A stretch of 64,000 nucleotides of DNA from Burkholderia pyrrocinia. Lineage in GTDB: Bacteria; Pseudomonadota; Gammaproteobacteria; Burkholderiales; Burkholderiaceae. The stretch is taken from positions 1,550,001-1,614,000 of the forward strand of contig NZ_CP024902.1 in NCBI RefSeq assembly GCF_003330765.1. The letters run 5' to 3'. The translations under genes were made by a program, and so were the position numbers. The notes under the pieces are model-generated. The model searched no databases. It was not told the origin of the DNA and worked only from the letters and a program-made list of their open reading frames with translations. The stretch's first letter is position 1; each line of letters starts with the position of its first letter. Below, in pieces: positions 9,194 through 17,501 of the stretch.

Positions 9194-10129
9194 ATGAATC
9201 AGCAAAATGTCCAGGCGCTCTGGCCGCATATCCATTCGCTGACGGTACTGGCCGCGGCCGGCAGTTTCACGGCCGCCGCGCAGCGGCTCGGCATCAGCAA
9301 GGCCGCGATGAGCCAGCGCATCGCCGATCTCGAAAAGGCGGCCGGCGTGCCGCTCGTGCGCCGCACGACGCGCAGCGTGCGGCTTACCGATGCGGGCCAG
9401 ACGCTCGTCGACAGCACGCGCGACGCGTTCGAGTCGATCGGGCAGCACTTCGCGCGCGTGAAGGACCTGGCCGGCGAGCCGCGCGGCCTGCTGCGCGTGA
9501 CGGCGCCGGTCGCGCTCGGGCGCCAGCAGGTCGTGCCGCACCTGCCCGATTTCCTGCGGCAGTATCCGGGCGTGCACATCGAGCTCGACCTGTCGGACCG
9601 GCTGCATTCGCTGACGCAGGAGGGCTTCGACCTCGCGATCCGGCATACGACCACCGCGCCGCAGACCCACGTCGCGTGGAAGCTATGCGACACGCGCTCG
9701 CTGCTCGTCGCGAGCCGCGACTACCTCGACGCGCGCGGCGCGCCGCGGCACCCGGGCGAACTCGTCGATCACAGTTGCCTCTGCTATCTGCGCGACAACG
9801 AACCGGCCGCGTGGAGCTTCGAGCCGGACGGCCGGCGCCGCGAGCGCGTGAGCGTGCCGGTGCGCGGCAGTTTCGCGGCGAACAACAGCGAGGCGATGCG
9901 CGAGGCCGCGCTCGGCGGGCTCGGCATCGCGCTGCTGCCGGATTTTAGCGCGCGGCGCGATCTCGACGCCGGCCGGCTCGTCGCGCTGCTCGACGGCTGG
10001 CGGCCGTCGGGCGCGTTCGGCGATCACATCTTCGCGATCCGCCCGTACAGCCCGGTCGTGCCGAGCGCGGTGCGCGCGCTCGTGCGGCACCTGCGCGAGC
10101 GGCTTGCGGGCGGCTTCTCCGGCACGTGA
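9194..10129 (+). CDS. LysR-family transcriptional regulator
   Basis: A 311-residue LysR-type regulator. The N-terminal winged helix (LTVLAAAGSFTAAAQRLGISKAAMSQRIADLEKA) covers about residues 15-60. The remainder is the substrate-binding effector domain, with RVTAPVALGRQQVVPHL near residue 100. It is divergent from mmsA across a 109-base gap with a perfect palindrome, so control of mmsA and of itself is the simplest expectation. Its effector is unknown. No ribosome site is visible upstream because the palindrome occupies that space. It belongs to the CrgA-like group with unusually short linkers, and I cannot name a target beyond mmsA. Confidence 0.92.
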   Translation: MNQQNVQALWPHIHSLTVLAAAGSFTAAAQRLGISKAAMSQRIADLEKAAGVPLVRRTTRSVRLTDAGQTLVDSTRDAFESIGQHFARVKDLAGEPRGLLRVTAPVALGRQQVVPHLPDFLRQYPGVHIELDLSDRLHSLTQEGFDLAIRHTTTAPQTHVAWKLCDTRSLLVASRDYLDARGAPRHPGELVDHSCLCYLRDNEPAAWSFEPDGRRRERVSVPVRGSFAANNSEAMREAALGGLGIALLPDFSARRDLDAGRLVALLDGWRPSGAFGDHIFAIRPYSPVVPSAVRALVRHLRERLAGGFSGT

Positions 10130-10246
10130 CGTCGGTGCCCGCGGGCGCCGGGCCGTGGGCGGCCCCGGCAGGCGCGGCGGCGCTGCGGTAAAATCGCTGC
10201 TTGCTCCCGCGCCTCGTGTGGCGCGTCATTCGAAGGTCGACAACCG

Positions 10247-10474
10247 ATGCAGATTCACAAGGAAGTGGATGCGCGCGGGCTCAATTGCCCGTTGCCGATC
10301 CTGCGTGCCAAGAAAGCGCTTGCCGATATGGAAAGCGGGCAGATCCTCAAGGTGCTCGCGACCGATCCGGGCTCGCAGCGCGATTTCGCCGCATTCGCGA
10401 AGCAGACAGGCAACGAGATCGTCGAATCGACGACGCAGGACAAGACCTTCGTGTTCCTGATGCGCCGCCGCTGA
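10247..10474 (+). CDS. TusA/SirA-family sulfur carrier protein
   Basis: A 75-residue protein of the TusA/SirA/YedF fold. The family motif CPLP lies at residues 15-18 (GLNCPLPILRAKKAL) with the sulfur-accepting Cys, and the C-terminal strand IVESTTQDKTFVFLMRR is typical. Such proteins relay persulfide sulfur, for example to tRNA 2-thiouridine or cofactor synthesis. Upstream, TAAAAT (10188-10193) is a possible -10. No tus partner genes are nearby, so the pathway is uncertain; naming it tusA would be a guess. Confidence 0.88.
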   Translation: MQIHKEVDARGLNCPLPILRAKKALADMESGQILKVLATDPGSQRDFAAFAKQTGNEIVESTTQDKTFVFLMRRR

Positions 10475-10660
10475 CGGCCCGCATCGCCCGGCCCTGGCCG
10501 GCCAGCCAGCCGACCCTCTCTGACAATTCTTAAACCTCGCTTCGTGACCGGCTGCGTATACTGACCCGGCCGGTCGTCCGCACCCAGCGGATGCGCCGGC
10601 CACGGTACGGCGGGCACGGGGGCCATGCCTGACGCTACCGTCGTACAACGGGGAGAGGAC

Positions 10661-11095
10661 ATGTCCTTCAGACCAAGGACCATTCGAAATCCGTCCGAAG
10701 CGGAATGCATTGCGCCCATGCGAGCGCCGGGACTGAGCCGTATCGAGCTCGATCCGCAACAGGATCGCCACGCGCGTGCCGCGCTGGAGGCCTATGCGGA
10801 TTCGGCCGCGGCCGAGATGCCGTGGCTGGCCGAGTGGCTCGATGAACGGCTGCGCGATGCCGCGCAGGACGACGGCTTGGGCCTGACCTACTGCGGTGCG
10901 ACGGTCGAACGCGTGTTCGATCTGGCGCAGGCATGGGCGGCGGGCCAGCCCGACTACACGGCCGGCGCGTGGGAGCGCGTGCGCGGCCAGTTGCAGCGGA
11001 TGCTTGCGCAACCGGCGCCGTTGCGATCGATGGTGCAGCGCGTGCCGGCCGATGGTTTCGCCGAGCCGGTGGTCGGCATCGCGGGCGTCGATTAG
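10661..11095 (+). CDS. Hypothetical protein
   Basis: A 144-residue soluble protein I do not recognise. The start is fixed by GGGAGAGGA immediately before ATG 10661; an earlier in-frame ATG at 10625 lacks such a site. It is acidic in the middle (EMPWLAEWLDERLRDAAQDDG) and largely helical by appearance, with no signal peptide, membrane segment or cysteine cluster. TATACT at 10557-10562 may be its -10 element. It stands alone between the TusA-like gene and the two-component module. Confidence 0.7.
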   Translation: MSFRPRTIRNPSEAECIAPMRAPGLSRIELDPQQDRHARAALEAYADSAAAEMPWLAEWLDERLRDAAQDDGLGLTYCGATVERVFDLAQAWAAGQPDYTAGAWERVRGQLQRMLAQPAPLRSMVQRVPADGFAEPVVGIAGVD

Positions 11096-11162
11096 GCGTC
11101 CGATTGCGCGACGGGAAGGATTATTCGAAGAAAGGACGCTAGTCCGCGCAATTTCTTGGCGA

Positions 11163-11185
11163 ATTTCATACTACTATGATGAAAT
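11163..11185. promoter_or_regulatory. Dyad upstream of the response regulator
   Basis: ATTTCAT (11163-11169) and ATGAAAT (11179-11185) form 7-base inverted arms nine bases apart, in the 269-base gap before the response regulator. It is AT-rich compared with its surroundings and could be an operator, for example for the regulator itself. About 40 bases later CCCCG and CGGGG flank a T-rich loop. Confidence 0.35.
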
Positions 11186-11364
11186 CGCCGGTTCGTCCGT
11201 GCCCCGTTTTTGAGATATTTAACCGGGGTCGCCGGTTTGCGCAGGTGGCGCGAGCGGCGAACGACGGCTCGCCGGCCGGTATCCGGAAGCCGCGCGCGTG
11301 CTGCGCGGCGGGGGTGAGCGCGGGGATCTGAACTGGACGAATCGATTTCGATTTGCGGGGTGCT

Positions 11365-12069
11365 ATGAGAATTGCTGTACTGGATGACGATCCGGCCCAG
11401 ACGGATTTCGTCAGTCAAACGCTGACGGCCGTTGGCCATACGTGCTATGCGTTCAAGGAAGGCAAGGCCCTGAAGAAGCGTCTGCAGCGCGAGACGTTCG
11501 ATCTGCTGGTGCTCGACTGGAACGTGCCCGACATGTCCGGCGAGGAAGTGCTGAAGTGGGTGCGCGCCAATCAGACCGAGCACAGCCTGCCGATCATCTT
11601 CATGACGAGCCGTGACGACGAGGCGGGGATCACGCAGATCCTCAACGCCGGCGCCGACGACTACGTGGTCAAGCCCGTGTCGGGCCCGATCCTGCGCGCA
11701 CGCATCGGCTCGCTGCTGCGCCGCGCGTATCCGGTCAATGCCGAGGCGACCGTTCGCGAATTCGACCAGTTCCGTTTCGACGTGAACCTGAAGCAGGCGT
11801 ACGTCGGCGACAAGGCCGTGAGCCTCACGCAGAAGGAATTCGAACTCGCGCTGCTGCTGTTCCAGCACCTCGACCGGCCGTTGTCGCGCGCGCACATTCT
11901 CGATCTCGTGTGGAAGCAGGCGACCGACATCCCGTCGCGCACGATGGATACGCACATCTCGATGCTGCGCACCAAGCTCGGCCTGCGGCCCGAAAACGGC
12001 TATCGCCTCGCGCCGATCTACGGTTACGGCTACCGGCTCGAGCGGGTCGGCCAGGGAGAACCGGAGTGA
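11365..12069 (+). CDS. OmpR-family response regulator
   Basis: A 234-residue two-component response regulator. Residues 1-120 form the receiver, with acidic residues in LDDDPAQ, the phosphoacceptor Asp in LLVLDWNVPDMSG near residue 51, Thr in IIFMTSRDD and Lys in DDYVVKPVS. Residues 135-230 form an OmpR/PhoB winged helix ending NGYRLAPIYGYGYRLE. ATG 11365 is preceded by GGGG; a TTG four codons earlier is less likely. It overlaps the next gene by four bases (GTGA), indicating translational coupling with the LysM/FecR protein, and its likely kinase is the CHASE2 protein two genes on. Confidence 0.95.
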   Translation: MRIAVLDDDPAQTDFVSQTLTAVGHTCYAFKEGKALKKRLQRETFDLLVLDWNVPDMSGEEVLKWVRANQTEHSLPIIFMTSRDDEAGITQILNAGADDYVVKPVSGPILRARIGSLLRRAYPVNAEATVREFDQFRFDVNLKQAYVGDKAVSLTQKEFELALLLFQHLDRPLSRAHILDLVWKQATDIPSRTMDTHISMLRTKLGLRPENGYRLAPIYGYGYRLERVGQGEPE

Positions 12070-13427
12070 CCGCGGGAATCACGCGGCGCACGGCGAACCT
12101 GCGTACGGCGGCGCTGCGCGCGGCCTGCGCGGTCGCGGTTGCATTCACCGCGCAGCATGCGGCTGCGCAGCCGCCCGCTGCCGCGGGCAAGATGGTCGTC
12201 TACCATACGCAGGCGGGCGACACGCTGTACGACGTCGCCGCGCGCTACCTGCAGGGCGCGGACGACTGGCAACTGCTCCAGCAGATCAACGGCGTGCCCG
12301 CGCCGAAGCACCTGCAGCCCGGCGTCGCGCTGAAGCTGCCGGTTGCGCGCCTGCGCAAGGAACAGCTGACCGCGCGCGTCGTCGCGGTGCAGGGCACGGC
12401 CGAACGCGCGTCCGGCGACGCTTACGTGCCGCTCGCGAACGATGCGACGCTTGCCGAGGGCGATCGCATTCGCACGGGCGCGAACGGCTTCGTGACGCTC
12501 GAGCTCGCCGACGGCACGCACATGAGCCTGCCGCCCGACAGCGAGCTCGACCTGAAGGCGCTGCGCCGCACCGTGCTGACCGGCACGCTCGATCGCCAAT
12601 TCGAACTCACGCGCGGCTCGGTCGACAGCGAAGTCACCCATCTGAAGAAACGCGACGACCGCTTCCAGATCCGCTCGCCGTCGGTCGTGGCCGGCGTGCG
12701 CGGCACGCGCTTTCGCGTGAACTACGATGCGGCCGGCAATGCGTCGACGCGCATCGAGGTGCTCGACGGCACGGTCGGCGTGGCGGGTAACCGGCAGCCG
12801 GCCGGCCCGACGCTCGTGCATGCGAACTTCGGCAGCGTCGCGACGTCGTCCGGCGCGGTCGGTGCGCCGGTCGAGCTGCTGCCTGCGCCGGCGCTCGCGC
12901 ATCCCGACAAGGTGCAGGACGAACCCGACGTCGCGTTCGACGTCGCGCCGCTCGCGCAGGCGCATGCGTACCGCGTGCAGCTGGCACACGACGCGGGGCT
13001 GCTCGACCTGTTCCGCGAAACGCGCACCGATTCGCCGCGCGCGGTTTTCCGCGACGTGCCGAACGGGATGTACTTCGTGCGGATCGCCGCGATCGATGCC
13101 AACGGCCTCGAGGGGCTGCCGCGCACCTATGCGTTCGAGCGCCGCGTGATGGGGCTCGACGCGAGCGCGTCGCCCGGCGCGGGCGGCTACGAATTCCGCT
13201 GGTCGCCGAACGGTTCGGGCACGGATGCGCGCTACCGGTTCGTGCTGTCGCGCTCGAAGGACCTGAGCGCGCCGGTCGTCGACCAGGTCGGCCTGCACGC
13301 GCGCCAGATCACCGTCGCGCACCTGCCGCCGGGCGACTATTTCTGGGCTGTGACCGTCGAGGAGTTCGAAGGCGGCAAGTTCTACGAAAAGACCAGTCCG
13401 GTCAGCGCGTTCACGCTGTCGCGCTGA
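12066..13427 (+). CDS. Exported LysM- and FecR-domain protein
   Basis: A 453-residue predicted periplasmic protein. GTG 12066 overlaps the preceding stop. A signal peptide rich in Ala runs through about residue 37 (AACAVAVAFTAQHAAAQ). A LysM domain (YHTQAGDTLYDVAARYL) follows at about 45-95 and should bind peptidoglycan glycan chains. A FecR domain is at about 105-215 (EGDRIRTGANGFVTLEL ... SPSVVAGVRGTRF). The C-terminal 230 residues look like two beta-sandwich repeats. It lacks the cytoplasmic anti-sigma part of true FecR. Its place between a response regulator and a CHASE2 kinase suggests an accessory sensor or ligand for that kinase; this is inference. Confidence 0.88.
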   Translation: MTAGITRRTANLRTAALRAACAVAVAFTAQHAAAQPPAAAGKMVVYHTQAGDTLYDVAARYLQGADDWQLLQQINGVPAPKHLQPGVALKLPVARLRKEQLTARVVAVQGTAERASGDAYVPLANDATLAEGDRIRTGANGFVTLELADGTHMSLPPDSELDLKALRRTVLTGTLDRQFELTRGSVDSEVTHLKKRDDRFQIRSPSVVAGVRGTRFRVNYDAAGNASTRIEVLDGTVGVAGNRQPAGPTLVHANFGSVATSSGAVGAPVELLPAPALAHPDKVQDEPDVAFDVAPLAQAHAYRVQLAHDAGLLDLFRETRTDSPRAVFRDVPNGMYFVRIAAIDANGLEGLPRTYAFERRVMGLDASASPGAGGYEFRWSPNGSGTDARYRFVLSRSKDLSAPVVDQVGLHARQITVAHLPPGDYFWAVTVEEFEGGKFYEKTSPVSAFTLSR

Positions 13428-13437
13428 CCCGCGGCGC

Positions 13438-15825
13438 ATGAAACCCGACTCCGTTTCCCCGCGGCGGCGCCTCGGCCGCCGCTTCCTGATCGAATGGATC
13501 GCGATCGGCTGCCTCGGGATCGTGGTGATCCTCGCATGCGCGCTCGGCCGCCTGTCGTCGAGCGTCGACGGGCTGGTCTACGACCGGCTGCTGATGCTGC
13601 GCAGCCTGCCGCTGTCGCCCGACGTGGTCGTCGTCGACATCGACAACCAGAGCGTGTCGGCGCTCGGCCGCTGGCCGTGGCCGCGCGACGTGCATGCGCG
13701 GCTGCTCGACACGCTGGCGCGCGCGCAGCCGGCCGCGGTCGTCTACGACGTGCTGTTCACCGAACCCTCGCCGGAGGATCGCGCGTTCGCGGACGCGATG
13801 AGCCACGTGCCGACCTTCCTGCCCGTGCTGCTGAGCCCCGAGCAGGCGGACGGCACGCGTACCGTCGATCCGCCGGTGGCCGCGCTCGCGGCGCGCGCGA
13901 TGGGGCTCGGCCACATCAACCTCGAAGTCGATCGCGACGGCATCGTGCGCAGCGTCGCGCTGTTCGAAAGCGACGGCCGCGTGCGCTGGCCGCAACTGAT
14001 GGTGCCCGTGTACCGCGCGATCCAGGGCGGCCGGCTGCATCCGGCCGGCGGCGCGCCCGGCGCGAACGCGCACGACCTGTCGCGTGATGCGGCCGGCGAG
14101 GGCCGCTACCTGATCCCGTTCAGCCGCAACACGCCCGCCTATCCGACGCTGTCGTTCGACGACGTGCTCGAAGGGCGTGTGAAGCCCGACGCGCTGCGCG
14201 GCAAGATCGTCGTCGTCGGCGTGACGGCGTCGGGACTGTACGACCGCTTCGCGACGCCCGTGTCCGGCGACTTCGGCCCGCTCGCCGGCGTGTATATCCA
14301 TGCCAACGTGCTCGACATGCTGGCGACCGGCAGCGCGATTTCACCCGTGTCGCGCGCGGGGCTGTTCGCCGCGTCGCTGCTGCCGCTCGCCGCGCTGCTG
14401 GGCGGCTTCCTGATGCTGTCGCCGTGGCGCGCGCTGCTGCTGACGCTGAGCCTCGCCGCGCTCGCTGTCGTCGCGAGCATGGCGCTGCTGTTCGAGGCGC
14501 GCATCTGGCTGTCGCCGGCGCCCGCGATCTTCGGGCTGGTCGCCGTCTACCCGATCTGGAACTGGCGGCGCCTGGAAATGACGATGTCGTACCTGCGCCG
14601 CGAGCTGCAGCGGCTCGCCGACGAGCCGCACCTGCTGCCCGAGGCGCCGCGCACGCGCAGCGTCGGCGGCGACGTGCTGGAACGGCAGATGGCGCTGATG
14701 GCGCAGGCCGCGCAGCGCGTGCAGGACATGAAGCGCTTCGTGTGGGACAGCCTCGACAGCATGCCCGAACCGATCTTCGTGACCGACCTGGCCGGCACCG
14801 TGCTGATCGCGAACCATGCGGCGAAGCGCTACGGGTCGCGGCTCGCGCTGCCGCTGCCGGAAGGGCGGCCGCTGCGCACCGCGCTCGGCGAGCTGACGTT
14901 CATGAAGACCGTCGACGGCAACGCCGAACACGATGCGGCGATCCGCGAGCACTGGCCGGCCGCGCTCGACCCGACGCTCGAGGCCGAACACGACGCGATG
15001 GCGCGCGGCATCGAGGTGCGCGATCGCGACGGGCTCGACCATCTGTTACGCTACGCGGCCTGCACGAACGCGCAGGGCCGCGTGACGGGCTGGATTGCCA
15101 GCCTCGTCGACGTGACCGAAGTGCACGCGGCCGAGCGGCAGCGCGAAGAAGCGCTGCACCTGCTGTCGCACGACATGCGCTCGCCGCAGGCATCGATCCT
15201 CGCGCTCGTCGAGATCGAGCGCGACCGCGTCGACACCGACACGATGCGCGCACTGCTCGCGCGGATCGAGCGCTACGCGCACCGCGCGCTGTCGCTGGCC
15301 GACGAGTTCGTGCAGCTGGCGCGCGCGGAGTCGCAGGCGTACCAGTTCGAAGCAACGAGCCTCGTCGACGTGCTGATCGATGCGAGCGACGAGGTCTGGC
15401 CGCAGGCGCAGGCGAAGCGCATCCGCGTCGACACCGACGTCGGCGCAGCCATGTGCTGGGTGCGCGCGGACCGCTCGCTGATCACGCGCGCCTTCGTGAA
15501 CCTGCTGAACAATGCGGTCAAATACAGTCCGTCCGACACCGTGATCGCGTGTACGCTGACGGTCGAGCACGCGTCGAAACGGATGTTCTGTACGATTCGC
15601 GATCAGGGGTACGGCATTGCGCCGGACGATCAGCGGCATCTGTTCGAGCGTTTCAAGCGGTTCCATGCCGGCGAGCGGCCCGAGATCTCGGGTTCCGGGC
15701 TCGGCATGGCATTCGTGAAGACGGTCGTCACGCGCCACGGCGGCAGCGTGTCGGTCGACAGCGAAGTGGGTGTCGGCACCGCGGTGACGGTGTCGCTGCC
15801 CGCGATCGACGAGCCGTCCGCCTGA
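13438..15825 (+). CDS. CHASE2-domain sensor histidine kinase
   Basis: A 795-residue membrane kinase. A first membrane helix lies at about residues 18-38. A CHASE2 extracytoplasmic domain follows at about 45-300 (VVDIDNQSVSALGRWPWPRDVHARLL is characteristic). Three closely spaced helices lie at about 303-375, then a PAS-like segment around 435-550. The His box LLSHDMRSPQ has its His near residue 578, followed by a HATPase domain with NLLNNAVKYSP, DQGYGIAP and GSGLGMAF. Start ATG 13438 is ten bases after the FecR-like gene. It is the probable partner of the response regulator encoded at 11365. CHASE2 ligands are unknown. Confidence 0.93.
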   Translation: MKPDSVSPRRRLGRRFLIEWIAIGCLGIVVILACALGRLSSSVDGLVYDRLLMLRSLPLSPDVVVVDIDNQSVSALGRWPWPRDVHARLLDTLARAQPAAVVYDVLFTEPSPEDRAFADAMSHVPTFLPVLLSPEQADGTRTVDPPVAALAARAMGLGHINLEVDRDGIVRSVALFESDGRVRWPQLMVPVYRAIQGGRLHPAGGAPGANAHDLSRDAAGEGRYLIPFSRNTPAYPTLSFDDVLEGRVKPDALRGKIVVVGVTASGLYDRFATPVSGDFGPLAGVYIHANVLDMLATGSAISPVSRAGLFAASLLPLAALLGGFLMLSPWRALLLTLSLAALAVVASMALLFEARIWLSPAPAIFGLVAVYPIWNWRRLEMTMSYLRRELQRLADEPHLLPEAPRTRSVGGDVLERQMALMAQAAQRVQDMKRFVWDSLDSMPEPIFVTDLAGTVLIANHAAKRYGSRLALPLPEGRPLRTALGELTFMKTVDGNAEHDAAIREHWPAALDPTLEAEHDAMARGIEVRDRDGLDHLLRYAACTNAQGRVTGWIASLVDVTEVHAAERQREEALHLLSHDMRSPQASILALVEIERDRVDTDTMRALLARIERYAHRALSLADEFVQLARAESQAYQFEATSLVDVLIDASDEVWPQAQAKRIRVDTDVGAAMCWVRADRSLITRAFVNLLNNAVKYSPSDTVIACTLTVEHASKRMFCTIRDQGYGIAPDDQRHLFERFKRFHAGERPEISGSGLGMAFVKTVVTRHGGSVSVDSEVGVGTAVTVSLPAIDEPSA

Positions 15826-15862
15826 CAGGGCCGGGCACGACGGCAGGCATTTGGGGGAAGTC

Positions 15863-16477
15863 ATGAGAAAGGAATGGGCAGCGGCCGCGCTGGCGGCGTC
15901 GCTGTTGACGGGTTGCGCCGGCATGACGAGCGGTGTGAGTGCGCTCGGGCAGCCGGATGCGTTTGCATCTGGCGCGCACGGTTACGATTTCGTGCGGACG
16001 GCTGCGCAGGCCGACGACGCCGAATACCGGCAGATCGAGACGCTCGTACGTGACGAACTCGCGCGCCGCGGCTTCGACGCGCAGCCGCTCGCGGCCGCGC
16101 GTTACCGGCTGTCGATCGCTTACGCAACGCAGCCGGCCTCGGTCACGGCGAGCGCCGACCGGTGCGGCGCCGCGAGCAGTGCATGCGTGACGGTCGACGG
16201 GCCGGCGCCGTTCGCACTGCCGTTCGCGGGCAAGGTGTACCGTCACGTGCTGACGCTGCGTTTCGTCGATGCGCAATCGGGCGCCGACGCTTATCGCGTG
16301 ACGGCCGCGCTGCGCGATCGCGACCCCGGCACGCAGCAGGCTGCGCCGGCGCTCGTGAAAAGCGCACTCGCAAAGGTGCCGTTCGGCGATGGCAGCGGCT
16401 GGCTCGTCAAGACGAAAAAAGACGACGCGGGCGGGATGCCGGGCGTCGTCTCGGTGAAGCCGGCCGAAGCGCGCTGA
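15863..16477 (+). CDS. DUF4136-like lipoprotein
   Basis: A 204-residue predicted lipoprotein. ATG 15863 has GGGGAAG just before it. The signal peptide ends in ASLLTGC, a lipobox with Cys near residue 20. The body resembles DUF4136-type envelope lipoproteins (DFVRTAAQADDAEYRQIETLVRDEL, then RYRLSIAY). Its function is unknown. It lies 37 bases after the histidine kinase gene and may be cotranscribed as a fourth member of that module. Confidence 0.8.
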   Translation: MRKEWAAAALAASLLTGCAGMTSGVSALGQPDAFASGAHGYDFVRTAAQADDAEYRQIETLVRDELARRGFDAQPLAAARYRLSIAYATQPASVTASADRCGAASSACVTVDGPAPFALPFAGKVYRHVLTLRFVDAQSGADAYRVTAALRDRDPGTQQAAPALVKSALAKVPFGDGSGWLVKTKKDDAGGMPGVVSVKPAEAR

Positions 16478-16529
16478 GCGGCGGCCGGTGAGGTGAGGGC
16501 GGGCCCGCCGGGGCGAGCCCTTGCCGCGT

Positions 16530-17414
16530 TCAGGCGGCCGGTTGCGCGCTGCCGCGCGTGCGCAGGTATTCGTCGAATTCCACGCCGACTTCCGGGTGGC
16601 GCAGCGCGAATTCGACCGTCGCCTTCAGGTAGCCGAGCTTGCTGCCGCAGTCGTAGCGCGTGCCCTGGTACTTGTAGGCCAGCACTTGTTCATCGGCGAG
16701 CAGCGCCTGGATCGCGTCGGTGAGCTGCAGCTCGCCGCCCGCGCCGGGCTTCAGCGCACGCAGGTGTTCGAAGATCCGCGGCTTCAGGATGTAGCGGCCG
16801 ACCACGCCGAGGTTCGACGGCGCGACTTCCGGCGCCGGCTTCTCGACGATCGCCGACATCTTGACGATCGACTCTTCCCACTCCTTGCCGTCGACGATCC
16901 CGTACGCCTTCGTCTCCGACGGCGGGATCTCTTCGACGCCGATCACCGAGCTGTGATAGTGGTCGAACACGTCGACCATCTGCTTCATCACGGGCGGGTT
17001 GCCGTCGAGCAGGTCGTCGGCGAGGATCACCGCGAACGGGTTGTCGGCCACGAGCTTTTCCGCGCACAGCACTGCATGACCGAGGCCGAGCGCTTCCGGC
17101 TGGCGCACGTAGAAGCAGTCGACATGGCTCGGCTTGATGCTGCGCACCAGCTCGAGCAGCTTTTCCTTGCCGCGTGCCTCGAGTTCGGCCTCGACCTCGT
17201 ACGACTTGTCGAAGTGATCCTCGATCGCGCGCTTGCTGCGCCCCGTGACGAAGATCATCTCGGTGATGCCCGCGGCGATCGCTTCCTCGACCGCGTACTG
17301 GATCAGCGGCTTGTCGACAACCGGCAGCATTTCCTTCGGGCTCGCCTTTGTTGCCGGGAGGAATCGCGTGCCGAGACCGGCAACGGGGAATACCGCCTTG
17401 GTGACTTTCAACAT
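16530..17414 (-). CDS. galU: UTP--glucose-1-phosphate uridylyltransferase
   Basis: A 294-residue nucleotidyltransferase that makes UDP-glucose for polysaccharide, lipopolysaccharide and sugar-nucleotide synthesis. The N-terminal motif [21 protein letters not shown] is nearly invariant in GalU, and [26 protein letters not shown] and GVVGRYIL follow in the expected order. Length is normal. AAAGG lies eight bases before the start. A TATAAT on the minus strand upstream indicates its own promoter, separate from valS. Confidence 0.97.
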   Translation of the reverse strand: MLKVTKAVFPVAGLGTRFLPATKASPKEMLPVVDKPLIQYAVEEAIAAGITEMIFVTGRSKRAIEDHFDKSYEVEAELEARGKEKLLELVRSIKPSHVDCFYVRQPEALGLGHAVLCAEKLVADNPFAVILADDLLDGNPPVMKQMVDVFDHYHSSVIGVEEIPPSETKAYGIVDGKEWEESIVKMSAIVEKPAPEVAPSNLGVVGRYILKPRIFEHLRALKPGAGGELQLTDAIQALLADEQVLAYKYQGTRYDCGSKLGYLKATVEFALRHPEVGVEFDEYLRTRGSAQPAA

Positions 17415-17469
17415 GATCGAACCTTTATTCCTGTAATCGACTTGTCAGACGGCTTATGTTCACGTCGCC

Positions 17470-17475
17470 ATTATA
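17470..17475 (-). promoter_or_regulatory. Probable -10 element of galU
   Basis: The minus strand reads TATAAT here, 56 bases upstream of the galU start, in the gap after valS. No strong -35 is visible at 17 bases. Confidence 0.55.
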
Positions 17476-17501
17476 GTGAACGCAAACGGCCTTACCCTTT
17501 G

